This document shows positions 47,286 to 57,659 of a stretch of DNA of 64,000 bases, one piece after another (position 1 is the stretch's first letter; every line of letters starts with the position of its first letter). The position numbers and the translations under genes are program-made. Below the pieces are notes generated by a model, which was not told the DNA's origin, did no database searches, and saw only the letters and a list, made by a program, of their open reading frames with translations. Source of the DNA: Ryuthela nishihirai (taxonomy: Eukaryota > Arthropoda > Arachnida > Araneae > Heptathelidae); the NCBI GenBank assembly GCA_038380435.1, contig JAWZYU010000009.1:68229901-68293900 (forward strand), written 5' to 3'.

Positions 47286-47517
47286 GGCGAATTATAATTC
47301 TTCCATTCGTTGGATTTACATTTTGTTTCCGAATCATAATGCAAAATCTACGTATCGCCTCCGATCACAAGAAGCTGTAAGAATATATATATATGTAAAG
47401 ATTTTTTTTGAATTAGTTGTTGGGACTTAGAGCAAATATTTGCTTAATGACCTAATGTGAGAACAAAGATTTTTTTTTTGACATGTCGATAAGTGAACAC
47501 TTTTGTACTTCTTACTG

Positions 47518-47572
47518 AGAAACTCGAATCCGGACCCCAGCAGTCGTAGTGTCACCACGAACCAGTATGAAT
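47518..47572 (-). repeat. SINE3 head relic (left arm)
   Basis: The inverse reads CTGGTTCGTGGTGACACTACG then GGTCCGGATTCGAG, like the head at 42230-42307. The counterpart is at 60640-60690. Confidence 0.5.
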
Positions 47573-48414
47573 CTTTAGCTTTGTTCCTCAAACTTTGCCA
47601 ACCGTTCCGACATACATCGACACGTTATTGCTTTTTGCCAGGGCTCAGGGTGTGCAAGGTCCCACGAGCACAAATTCTGAACACTTTCAAGTGCTCAGTC
47701 ACAATTATATGAACACTATCATAAAGAAGGTCCATCCTTTACGCTAGTGCATAGCGTAATTCTGCGACCTTCATTAAAATATCCTGGAATCGGGCGATTT
47801 GTTACGGATTGATGGTAGCACTTGGTTCTCGAGATCTTGGGTTATCCTCCATGGAATCGCGCCCATCTGTGAAGGGTTTCTGTCACTTGAAAATCGAGCT
47901 TCATTTCAGACACTATTCTCCATACCATTGAGTAATTTCTGCGACTGTTTATGCAGCACTTTATCCTCGCCGAATACTGTAACGTATCACATACTATTTA
48001 TCAGAGTCCAGATCAGCCATAGCCTGCAAAAAGTCACACATACACATAAGGTTACCTTATGTCCGCCTTTTCTATTTCATGTCCTCTCAGAATTTTGAAA
48101 AAGCATGAAATATCCTCCTTTTTGTATAAATCCATAACATATTTTAAATAAAAATTAAGGCACTCGTTTTTTCTTGTATTTTCCTTTTTAAAATTTTGAA
48201 CCCATGACTAAAATAAAATTTACTGTTAGCCATGAAGTAATATGCATTAAATGCAAGTCGTGAATGCTAAATTAATTCTCTTATTGTAAAAGTTACTATT
48301 TTCTGTAATCTCAATACTTGCAATTTAGATGCCAGATTAAAAAAAGTACGCGCTTTATAAAATTACATAAAATTTTGCTTCCACCAACCGATACTTGGAG
48401 CTATGAAAGTTAGC

Positions 48415-48605
48415 GGTAGTTTAATTTTTTTATTTGCAAGGTAAAAGGATAGCGAAGGAATTACGGAACTACTCCTACTTTGTACAAGATTTCTCGTACA
48501 AGAGCGTATCCTAGCAAGACAGCAGTCACTGCTGATCACTACCTCAGTCAATAGAAACAAAATCTGCCTCTTGCAGCAGCAGATAGCTTGATTGGTAATC
48601 AAGTA
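48415..48605 (+). repeat. R6 copy in left arm
   Basis: Shares ordered blocks with 39470-39665 and is mirrored at 59600-59790. The 79-codon minus frame over it is identical between arms but is repeat sequence, not a recognised protein. Confidence 0.6.
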
Positions 48606-49111
48606 TGAATAAAAAACGGCACGTCATATATTTTGAAGTGTACTAAATAATTTGAATTCATCTTTTTTCGGACTAAACTGTTAGTCGGTACCTGAAATAA
48701 AATCTGGTAGGAAAAACTTAATTTATTTCACAAATTGAAAGCATGTCCTCCTTTTGTCCACCATTATCCTCCATTTTCACCTCTTCTTTCCTCCTTTAGA
48801 ACACTGGTATCTGATAACCTTCTAAACACACAAAAGCGAACACCTTTACAAAGCGAGGAAACGACAGACACTGACTGCATACTTATAGTTCTGTTTTTAC
48901 TTGAGACTAACGCAACGTGTTTCAACTTGCACATGCTGCTGTATGTAGTTTGAATTTGTTACGCACAGAGTATAACTAGCCCATAACTGGTCTATGTTTA
49001 GCGCACTTGACTATAAACCAGCGGGTATGTCCTTGCCTATGTGGTTGTATGAGAATTAGGACAAGCTTAATAGAGCTTCTAAGTTATCTCCGTCTTTTGT
49101 GTAGGGGAGTA

Positions 49112-49325
49112 CAGTCGCTCAAAAAAGTATCCGAACGCCATGGTTGACTACAACATTCAAATAAAATATCTGGCAACGATTTTTTCAGAAATTAGTGATC
49201 TGGCATCCTTCGTGTACTGCACACGAAGGATGCCAGATCATTAAATTCTGAAAAAATCGTTGCCAGATATTTTTTCTGATTTTTTTTAATCAACCATAGC
49301 GTTCGGATACTTTTTTGAGCGACCG
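49112..49325. mobile_element. Hairpin MITE (Tc1/mariner type), copy 2, left arm only
   Basis: Same ends as 42570-42780, TA on both sides (49110-49111, 49326-49327), 214 bp, near-perfect hairpin around GTGTACTGCACAC. The right arm has the undisturbed site with a single TA (59092-59093), so insertion followed the duplication. Confidence 0.95.
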
Positions 49326-49384
49326 TACAATCGTCCGTTTATTTATTTTTCAAAAAGAGAAATCTGGTTAATTTAGGCAAGAGT

Positions 49385-49790
49385 GTAGAGGATGGTTCAG
49401 TTTGTAGTATGTCAGGCTCCAGTCTAATATTTCCAGATTAAAGCCCAATTGTGTCAGTGATGGGCTTTGTATCTACAAATTTCTACCCTGTCCTCTATCA
49501 ACAGAAGGGAATATTCAATGGGAAGATAAAAAAGGGGACATCAATGGGCTTGAAACTTACTCGTCTTGCAGATAGGACATTACGTTTTGGCCACGTATGC
49601 AGAACCATACTTTGTGCACGTTAAAGAACAATCTAGATGGACTTCACGGGGTGCTTCAGCATGTTGTCAAGTGGCATGTTGTCCATATCCCTATGTAATT
49701 CTAAGCCTTATGGTCTTTGTGACCTGTTAATTTAGTCCATGGTTTAGGCAAAAGTGGTGCTTAGAGGCCTAACATCCTAACCCGATAGTA
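49385..49790 (+). repeat. SINE1, diverged, full length (left arm)
   Basis: Head GGATGGTTCAGTTTGTAGTATG, body TTTGTGCACGTTAAAGAAC, 3' end near 49790 (GGCCTAACATCCTAACCC). The right-arm copy (about 58700-59030) lacks the 3' part, cut by the deletion there. Confidence 0.8.
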
Positions 49791-49814
49791 GTGGAACAGC
49801 AATTTAGGGAACTT

Positions 49815-49960
49815 AAGGCCACGCCCCCTATGACGTCACTGCCCCCGTCCACTTACGGTCACGTGATATGACGTCACAAGCCACACCCCTCCCGGCCACG
49901 TCCTCTTAATAATATTCATATCCGGCCACACTCCCTATTAATATTCATAATTCCTAATTA
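49815..49960. promoter_or_regulatory. Cluster of CRE, E-box and GC-box motifs
   Basis: Full CRE palindromes TGACGTCA at 49831-49838 and 49869-49876, a CACGTG at 49860-49865 between them, and GCCACGCCCCC-type boxes at 49818 and 49898 onward (CCACACCCCTCCCGGCC). Then come CCGGCCACACTCCC and TTAATATTCAT repeats. This density is unlike the AT-rich flanks. Regulatory function is inferred only. Confidence 0.5.
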
Positions 49961-50690
49961 AAAATTAATTAATCCCCTTTATTAAAAACCCCTTTATTAA
50001 AAATTCCTCCCCCTTTATTAAAAAACCGTGGCGCCTTCTAGTGTATATCACGATTACTACATTTAGAAAAGCCCACAATTTTAGTTGTAATTTTCCCAAT
50101 TTTTGACTCCCCCCTCATTAAAAAAAACCTCTTTATTAAAAATTCCTTCCCCCTTTATTAAAAATAACCCCTTGCGCCATCTAGTGGATATGATGAGTAC
50201 TATTTTAATCGTAGTTTTCCAATTTTGACTCCCTCCTCATTAAACCCCCCCCTTATCAAAAGTTCTGCCCCCTTTATTAAAAATTCGTTCCCCCTTTATT
50301 AAGAACCCCTGGCGCCATCTAGTGTATATTATGAGTACTATATTTGGAAAAGCCCTCTATTTTAGTTGTAGTTTTCCAATTTTTGACTCCCCCCTCTTTA
50401 AAAAAAAACCTTATCAAAACTCCCCTCTGGTTGACCCACCTGTATTTTAAGCCCTCTCTCCAAAGACCCCCTGGTTGACCCACCTGCATTTTAAGCCCCC
50501 TCTTTAAAGACCCCCTGGTTGACTCACCTGTAATTTTTAAGCCCCCCTAAATTTCCTAACACCTGAAAAAGATTTTTGGTGGCGCCATCTAGTGTATACT
50601 TTAGCAAGATTTTAACCGAAATTATTCCCAATTTTTGACTCACCCTCATTAACAGTTCAATAAAAAAACTAATAAAATTAAAACGGCGAA
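49960..50690. repeat. Tandem array, about 138-bp period, with CTCF-like motifs
   Basis: GCGCCWTCTAGTG occurs at 50031, 50174, 50312 and 50582, spacings 143, 138 and 270 (twice 135). Between are CCCCCTTTATTAAAAAT blocks and CCAATTTTTGACTCCC. The inverse of the second site, CCACTAGATGGCGC, fits the core of the CTCF consensus. The gap at 50425-50540 has a nested repeat of about 55 bp (CTGGTTGACCCACCTG). The array is absent from the right arm. Confidence 0.8.
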
Positions 50691-51347
50691 AAAATCTGAT
50701 TTAAAAACAAATTATTCGTCATTATTTAAAATATTGAGTGGTAATATGGTATGGTGACTTCTATGGGTGACATAAAAGACCTACTTTAGAACACGCAACA
50801 AGCATTCGGTACCGCACCCCAGACCAAGTTTTTTTGACGGATGAATCTTGGATCACATCATCCCCTGCTTTGCTTCCCTTGCTACCGTATCAGACACGGT
50901 GACTTACAACATGGAAACCCACTGGCACTCTTTATCGTAGTTTTGGGACTAGAAATTTTTCCGAATCCAGAGACGATTGCCAGCCCTTCTGACTAAACCA
51001 CATTGTCACTCCCAATTCTGCAGTTTATGATAGGTCAGCATTTATGATGTTCCCCGTCGGAAGAAGACAAACGATTTTGAAATTACGCACCCCTAAACCT
51101 CGAAATGTTGAGCTTCTCTTATTTAGTCTCCATCGGATTGAAGGATGATGCCGTCAGATATCTGTGTTTCTGCACTTTCCGCATCAGGTCTTGTTTTGGA
51201 ACGATAAACTGGTTTTACGTTAAATTCTTATCTCTGCCATGTCTCAATTAATTACTTTCCGTAAGTATATCCGTTACGAGACATGGTTTAAAACTTTTTA
51301 TTCCTAATACTTATTACCGCTTCATCCTCAGTACAAGATGCAAAATA

Positions 51348-51440
51348 TTACTCGTTCCTAGGAAGTAACGCTATGCAGTAACAATCGATAACAATTTCTT
51401 CCTCCCAAGAAAAATCAGCTAATTGTTTGGGAGTAATCAT
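51348..51440 (-). CDS. Small frame conserved in both arms, unknown
   Basis: The ATG at 51440 gives 30 codons beginning MITPKQLADFSWEEEIVIDC and a TAA. The right-arm copy differs by one residue (Ser for Trp) and keeps the same length. The surrounding minus frame has further coding-like stretches broken by stops. Likely part of a decayed gene or element present before the duplication; not recognised. Confidence 0.25.
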   Translation of the reverse strand: MITPKQLADFSWEEEIVIDCYCIALLPRNE

Positions 51441-52332
51441 TTTTTAAAAATCTACAGTTCTAAACTCTCTCACAGTTTTTAAAAATCGTCTTTTCCACCG
51501 TTTACCGGAGAACGTGTGCCTCATCACCTGATAAAATTTTATTTCGCATTGCGGCGTTTGTACACGTTTGTTCGTTACGCTTTACAAGGTCAGTTGTTTT
51601 CATAGGGTGAATTCTGTAACGAAACGCGGCAGAATGCTATAGAAAGTAAGCAATGCTAAAAGTATGTTGCGGGTACCCTTGCGTTTCTGCTTACGGTGTG
51701 TAAAAACTTTAGTTCCAAAATGAATGTATGCCAATGGATTAGGGGGCGTTAGTTTTAACAAATACAATAAAATACACTAAGCTACTATTAAAAAATAATA
51801 CATAAGTCTCACTCGATCGTACCTTCTCAACTTACCTGAGCCAATCCACCGAAAGATTATTTGTAACTGGACTGATAGTCAAAATACTCCAGCGATTATT
51901 TCTATGGAACAAGCTACATGAGAAAGCTTCGATTCGATAACATAAAAATCCGCCTAACTGTGCTCTGACATATGTGTTCTGATCGGACATCAGTAAAAGA
52001 ATTCTGCACATTAAGCGAAAATCGATGTTCTCATGTAGAGCGTATAAGAAGCGACAAACAAAAAATAATGTCTTTACAAACTAAGAGCGTGAAAAATCCC
52101 AAGTCCAGAAATACCCTTCTCTCCATACACACTCCCGCCTCGACTCTGTTAAAAATTCCTGAAACCTCCTACTATCATTGTCACGTGATCTGCTGAAATG
52201 ACCAGGAAACACACCACGGCAACAACCTGCCCAACTGGTGATGTACAATGGTCACGGACCACTCGCACACTGATCTATGGAAAGCAGATAAGTCGATGCG
52301 AAAACAGATATGCTATTGTTTATCTAATTCCT

Positions 52333-52560
52333 TTACTTGTGAGCAGACTGCCCGCTCTGTGCTTTTATCTTCCTCAAAAATCTTTTGAACCCTAAGGACA
52401 GATTGAAATAATTATCCATTTCCTGACGAAATGCAGAAATTCCAAATAAGGAATTCTTCTGTCGATAGACTAGCTTCTCAAGAGATGCACTTAAAAATTG
52501 ATAAGAATCTAGGAAATTCAAAGTTCCAAGGGAGAACGCTGTGTATTTTTCCATATTATT
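52333..52560 (-). pseudogene. Polinton-type DNA polymerase B fragment, part 1 (left arm)
   Basis: Translation contains LGTLNFLDSYQFLSASLEKL and VYRQ, matching the F-I/L-DS-QFL-SL-KLV block of protein-primed family B polymerases of Polinton/Maverick elements. It lies in opposite orientation to part 2 only about 130 bp away, so the gene is rearranged as well as truncated. Virus-like element relic, inactive. Confidence 0.65.
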
Positions 52561-52689
52561 GGGAATTCAATTAATCTTCTTATTTTTGATCATATCGATT
52601 CTTGCATATTAAGATGGCTGTCCTTTAGGTTATGAAATATAACTGGAATCTTATTTGGGCACTTAAAATTGAGATTACACACATTATGA

Positions 52690-52985
52690 CCGGCTCCTCG
52701 GAGAAGCGCTAGGGGAAGAACACTATACCCATGTAATGAAAGTATGGAACTAATTCGATATAAAAAAAAACCTAGGCCAATATCACGACTTGTACACCGA
52801 CATGCTCCTATTAGCTGATGTGTTTGAGAAAACTGTGTCAGATACTATTAAATTGATCCTTGTCATATTTACACAGCTCCTGGGTCTAGCTTCATGCCTG
52901 AAGGTGACAAATATTAATCTAGAGTTGATAAACTACAGTGTACCTTTTCATGGAGAAAGGCATACGAGAGGAAATTTCAGTGAAT
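52690..52985 (+). pseudogene. Polinton-type DNA polymerase B fragment, part 2 (left arm)
   Basis: The frame reads HYTHVMKVWN, a stop, then NLGQYHDLYTDMLLLADVFE, LGLASCLKV and NINLELI. This is the conserved YHDLY-K-D-LLLADVFE and PGLAWDA-LK-T region of Polinton-type polymerases. At least one stop and substitutions (a missing Lys-Ser before D, a degraded PGLAWDA) show it is dead. The right-arm copy has a further deletion of roughly 108 bp (left coordinates about 52890-52998). Confidence 0.75.
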
Positions 52986-53534
52986 AGTTTTAGCACGGCA
53001 AGCAACAAGCATTTAGAATGATAGACAAACTGATTGCAAGTTTGTTTCACTACCATACAATCTTAGAGATAAACTCATTACATACCTTAATCTTCAGATG
53101 GATGTTCCTTCACAGATTCGTAAAACTCTCATTATGTATTCCTTGCTTTCTGTCATGCAATACCACTATCACACATCTCACAAGATAATTAAAGTAACTC
53201 GCTCAAACACTGATTCATCTTCCCTATGTGTATATTTACTTTCTAATAAACCATACTTTAAAGGCCAAAGTAGGTAAAACGCAAGCATCATCAGAGTCAG
53301 ATTATTATTTTTTCCATATATCTGCTAATTCTTTACGTTGAAAATCTCACAATAGTCTGAAATGGACAGTACTTTACCCACGATGCAGATATAAGTTATG
53401 TGATAGCCAACAGATTGAAATCTATCTCATAGACAGTAGGTTAGCACGCTCAGCTTCTGATCTAACAAAGCCAAGGTTTGAGATCCATGGTAAGACATGA
53501 GTGTTGTTTTTCTACTGAGCACCTTCTACTATGT

Positions 53535-55159
53535 CAGGCATGGCCAACATACTGCCCGCGGGCCGCATCCGGCCCGCGTAATGAATTTATGTGGCCCGCG
53601 AACAATTTTTCAATATTAACATTTAACTTCTAGTAATTAATCGAATGAATTCTTGATACTTCTATATTTTTTAAAAAAGATTCCGTTATAAAGAATTAAA
53701 ACTTTTATACTCATCTGCACTCGATGTTCAAGCGACGTTGCCAGCAGGCGAGTAAAATATTTTTCATAGTGCAAAAATATTTTAAAAATCGATCATGTTA
53801 CAAATGTAGTTGTGAAATTAGTGAATTTCCTACGATCAAAAGGATTAAATCACAGGCAATTTATTGATCTCCTTGAAGAACTAAATACCAGTCATTTAGA
53901 TGTACTATATCACAATAAAATCCGTTGGTTAAGTTTGGGAAAAGTTTTAAGACGTGTGTGGGACCTTCAAGAGGAAATAAAAGTATTTTTAATGCTTAAA
54001 GAAAATGAGGATTTTCCTGAATTATTAGATCCAAATTGGATTTGTGATTTAGCATTTTCTTTGGATATTCTCACACATTTGAACGAATTTAACACATGTA
54101 TACAAGGAAAAGCTGTCCCATGGCCGAGTGGTTAGCGCGCTTGGCTACTGATCTAAGGGACCTGGGTTCGAGCCCCGGGTAAGGCATGGCTGTTTGTGTC
54201 GTTTTTCTGCTGAGGTCCTGCCATCCTCTCAGACCTTCTACTATGGCATATAAACTGACAGGCTCCTGTCAGACCTCTGTGGCAAGCAGCTGCTTGAGGG
54301 GGAATTTATTTATTATTTTATTATACAAGGAAAAAATTTATTTGCTCATGATTTAATACAGAAATTAAGAGCTTTTAAAATGAAGCTTAGCCTTTTTTCT
54401 ACAATTCTGGCTGAATGTAAATTTGATCATTTTCCATCGTTACAGACCATATCTTTAAATATTTTAAAAGAAAAGGTTAAAACATTTAATAAAAACATCC
54501 TTGCACTAATGACAGATTTCGAGCAGAGATTCGATTGCTTCAAAAAAATTGATAAAATTTTATCTATTATCCGAAATCCATTTTCTGTACAAGTTGATGA
54601 CGTTCCTGTTGATATACAATTAGAAATAATTAATTTACAATGTGATGAATTATTACATGAGAAATATCGAGAAGAGCAAGAAAATTTGTGTAATTTTTAT
54701 AAGCAATTGAATAATGAAAAATATGGAAATTTAAAAAAACTTGCCAAGACGTATTTAATAATCTTTAGCTCAACTTATATTTGTGAACAAACCTTTTCTT
54801 TAATGAATCTAAATAAAAGTACAACAAGATCAAGATTGAATGATTTACATTTGGAGGCTGTGTTAAGAATAGCTACTACAAGTATAGAACCAGATATTAA
54901 AAAAATAATAAGCGATGCAAACCGCCTCAACACGTCGCATTAGTTATTATATTAATTTGTTGTATTGATTTACTTAGAATTTTTCATAAACAAGTTTCAT
55001 AATAAAATTTTGTTTTCTTAAAGAAATAAGTGTTTTGCTTAACATTTTTCAATTTTAATATTTCGTCCGGCCCGTGAAAATATTTTTTTTCCAATCCGGC
55101 CCGTGAAAATATTTTTTTTTCCAATCCGGCCCGGGGGCAAAAACAGTTGGCCATGCCTG
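53535..55159 (+). mobile_element. hAT transposon with truncated transposase, left arm only
   Basis: Ends CAGGCATGGCCAAC and GTTGGCCATGCCTG, and subterminal GGCCCGCGGGCCGCAT / CCGGCCCG repeats. An 8-bp duplication TACTATGT flanks it (53527-53534, 55160-55167). The coding part (53812-54950) has HNKIRWLSLGKVLRRVWDLQ, DLAFSLDILTHLNEFN and, after an inserted SINE2, LFAHDLIQKLRAFKMKL and the hAT C-terminal dimerisation domain with TYICEQTFSLMN and TRSRLNDLHLEAVLRIA. It is like the GTF2IRD2/ZBED-related hAT transposases. The N-terminal half, including the zinc-finger and first catalytic region, is missing, so it cannot move itself. Confidence 0.9.
54112..54321 (+). repeat. SINE2, young copy inside the hAT gene
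   Basis: Complete: A box CATGGCCGAGTGGTTAGCGC, B box GGGTTCGAGCCCCGGG, 3' end GCAGCTGCTTGAGGGGG and a TTTATTTATTATTTTA tail. 13-bp duplication TATACAAGGAAAA (54099-54111, 54322-54334). Removing it rejoins the transposase frame as ...CIQGK + NLFAH.... Confidence 0.95.
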
Positions 55160-55387
55160 TACTATGTCGTATGAAAGGATTTTGTAACCGTTAAGACAAA
55201 TAGTTGCTTAAAGCCATATTTAAAGATATACTGATTTCGAACTCACTAAGATTCTTATATGCAATCAACAGAGATTTGTACTAAGTATATCTATATTTTC
55301 GAATCCCTCTCGTGCTCTTTTCAGGGTTCTGTATGTATTTCTACAGTTCCCTACTACGTTTTAATAAGTGTGTAAGTAAACTGCGTA

Positions 55388-55750
55388 TTAGGGTGTGAAT
55401 GTCACAATTTCTTACAACAATGTTCATTTCTAGTGAAGATGCAAGTCAGCAACTTTCACTTTTTGTGCAAGCATGTATCATCTTCCTTCGAAATTTCTGT
55501 CTTTTAACATTTGTGCTCGAAAGAATGGTATTTAGATATTAAGAAGCAGACACGTTTTATGTTTCAATGAGTTCACGGTGACGTTTTCAAACACTCTTAA
55601 ATATTTTTTTTCAAGTGACTGTTTGATTCACATACAGTTGAAATGTTACATGTAATATTCACATGCTTGCACAAAAAGTGAATGTTGCTGACTTGCATCT
55701 TCACTAGAAATGAACGTTGTTGTAAGAAATTGTGACATTAACACCCTAAT
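55388..55750. mobile_element. MITE with 87-bp inverted ends at the palindrome centre
   Basis: TAGGGTGTGAATGTCACAATTTC... and ...GAAATTGTGACATTAACACCCTA; the inverted ends extend about 87 bp each (55389-55475, 55660-55749). TA is the likely target duplication, so Tc1/mariner type. It starts within a few bases of the inner end of the left arm. Confidence 0.8.
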
Positions 55751-56572
55751 ACTTAAAAAAAATTAATACTTGTGGTTAAACTATTGTTATTTGTATTCTC
55801 CTTGCTGTCTGTCGCTCGACAGAGAGCGCCCTCTGTCGAGCTGTTTTGTATCTTAGCTGCTTTGAGGTGAACCGATGAATGCTTACATTTACCTTACGTT
55901 TTTAATATTTTTTCCTTTAATGTGAAAATTCTGGGTAGGATGCTCTTCTTTCGCTTCTTTTTCAATCTTACTTCTGTAATGTGGCGATTGATTGTCTTGA
56001 TGAGTGTTTGAAATAACAGTTGAAAGACTTGGCGCTTTACGCGTTAAGTCCGGAAAACGTTTGAAACGCAAAGTATTGTCAACAGATCAATTCTGGGAAC
56101 CCTCAGAATCGAGAAGCATTTAGTACACACTAATGGAATTTACTGGAGTAATGCTACTTTCTATAGGTAGTGTTATTTCAGATTTCCAAACAAGTGAAAC
56201 ACGAATACATAAAAAAAAAATACCCCCTCAAGCAGCTGCTTGCCACAGAGGTCTGACAGGAGCCTGTCAGTTTATATGCCACAGTAGGAGATCTGAGAGG
56301 ATGGCAGGACCTCTACATAACATAATCAAAAAAAGTGTCCTTGCCGGAAAAACATCCACTTTCACACTTATAAAACATAGTACTGCTTGTTCTAAGAATT
56401 CCACACTAGTGTAGAAATATATATTCTCATGCAGGAAAAATAACTAAACCGATTCTTAGACATGAAATGCGTGTGTTAGATTTCCTCGTTTAGTGAAAAC
56501 CACGTATGTGAATACATATCATTGTCGAAAAAACGTGTGCTTCCAGCTAAAAGTAACCACTTTCGCTCTTAT
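55751..56572. other. Spacer of the inverted duplication
   Basis: Single-copy within the window. It has a hairpin with an 11-bp stem (GCTCGACAGAG, 55814-55824; CTCTGTCGAGC, 55831-55841), a minus frame of 60 codons (55889-56071) of unknown nature and a SINE2 fragment (56223-56310). Confidence 0.5.
56223..56310 (-). repeat. SINE2, 5'-truncated (spacer)
   Basis: CCCCTCAAGCAGCTGC to GGATGGCAGGACCTC. Only the 3' half is present. Confidence 0.9.
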
Positions 56573-56744
56573 ACACGCAGTTTACTTACGCGCTTATTGA
56601 AACGTAGTAGAGAATTGTAGAAATACACACAGAACCCTGAAAAGAGCATGAGAGCGGATCCGAAAATATAGATATACTTAGTACAAATCTCTATTGATTG
56701 CATATAAGAATCTTAGTGAGTTCGAAATCAGTGTATCTTTAAAT

Positions 56745-56910
56745 ATGGCTTTCAGCAACTATTTATCTTAACGGTTACAAAATCCTTTCATACGACATAG
56801 TAGAAGGTGCTCAATAGAAAAACAACACTCATGTCTTACCATGGATCTCAAACCTTGGCTTTGTTAGATCAGAAGCTGAGCGTGCTAACCTACTATCTAT
56901 GAGATAGATT
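56745..56910 (-). repeat. Old SINE2 (right arm), unsplit
   Basis: Counterpart of 53436/55232 without the hAT. It shows the uninterrupted TACTATGT target (inverse at 56795-56802). Confidence 0.75.
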
Positions 56911-57344
56911 TCAATCTCTTGGCTATCATAACTTATATCTGTATCGTGGGTAAAGTACTGTCCATTTCAGACTATTGTGAGTTTTCAACGTAAAGAATTA
57001 GCAGATATGTGGAAAAAATAATAATCGGACTCAGATGATGCTTGCGATTTACCTACTTTGGTCTTTAAAGTATGGTTTATTAGAAAGTAAATATACACAT
57101 AGGGAAGATGAATCAGTGTTTGAGCGAGTTACTTTAATTATCTTGTGAGATGTGTGATAGTGATATTGCATGACAGAAAGCAAGGAATACATAATGAGAG
57201 CTTTACGAATCTGTGAAGGAACATGCATCTGAAGATTAAGGTATGTAATGAGTTTATCTCTAAGATTGTATGGTAGTGAAACAAACTTGCAATCAGTTTG
57301 TCTTTCATTATAAATGCTTGTTGCTTGCCGCTAGCTCCAGGAGC

Positions 57345-57525
57345 TTTGTAAACATTACAGAGATCAATTTCATAGTATCACATAGTTTTCTCAAACATAT
57401 CAGCTAAGAGGAGCATGTCGGTGTACAAGTCGTGATATTGGCCTAGTTTTTTTTTATATCGAATGAGTTCCATACTTTCATTGTATGGGTATAGTGTTCT
57501 TCCCCTAGCTCTTCTCCGAGGAGCC
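57345..57525 (-). pseudogene. Polinton-type DNA polymerase B fragment, part 2 (right arm)
   Basis: Inverse of 52690-52985, with the YHDLY-D-LLLADVFE block retained but about 108 bp lost just after the LL-LA segment. The left-arm segment missing here starts in CTAGC and ends before CGGCAAGC, leaving CTAGCGGCAAGC, consistent with a short-homology deletion. Confidence 0.65.
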
Positions 57526-57659
57526 GGTCATGTGTGTAATCTCAATTTTAGGTGCCCAAATAAGATTCTACTTAGATTTCATAACCTAAAGGACAGCCAT
57601 CTTAATATGCAAGAATCGGTATGATCAAAAATAAAAAGAGTAATTGAATTCCCAATAAT

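Larger units (their letters stand above)
53436..55232 (+). repeat. Old SINE2 split by the hAT insertion
   Basis: Head and body at 53436-53534 (GGTTAGCACGCTCAGC, GTTTGAGATCC, TGTTTTTCTACTGAG). The 3' part resumes at 55168 (CGTATGAAAGGATTTTG, ending TAGTTGCTTAAAG). The unsplit counterpart is at 56745-56910 in the right arm. Confidence 0.75.
46089..55387. repeat. Left arm of a large inverted duplication
   Basis: Inverse similarity to 56573-61779 throughout, at what looks like roughly 95% or better over alignable stretches. Anchors: 46391 pairs with 61470, 48363-48602 with 59601-59840 (79 codons identical), 48735-48953 with 59250-59468, 52333-52554 with 57660-57881, and 53521 with 56808. The left arm is longer because it carries extra insertions and keeps segments deleted on the right. 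Confidence 0.95.

Noticed and set aside
48363..48602. 79-codon frame identical in both palindrome arms
   Set aside because: It lies in repeat R6 and reflects the low divergence of the arms. A diverged R6 at 39.5 kb does not keep it.
54112..54190. tRNA gene (class II head, good A and B boxes)
   Set aside because: It is the head of a SINE2 with body, tail and a 13-bp target duplication. The same sequence recurs at 9.7, 35.6 and 40.4 kb.
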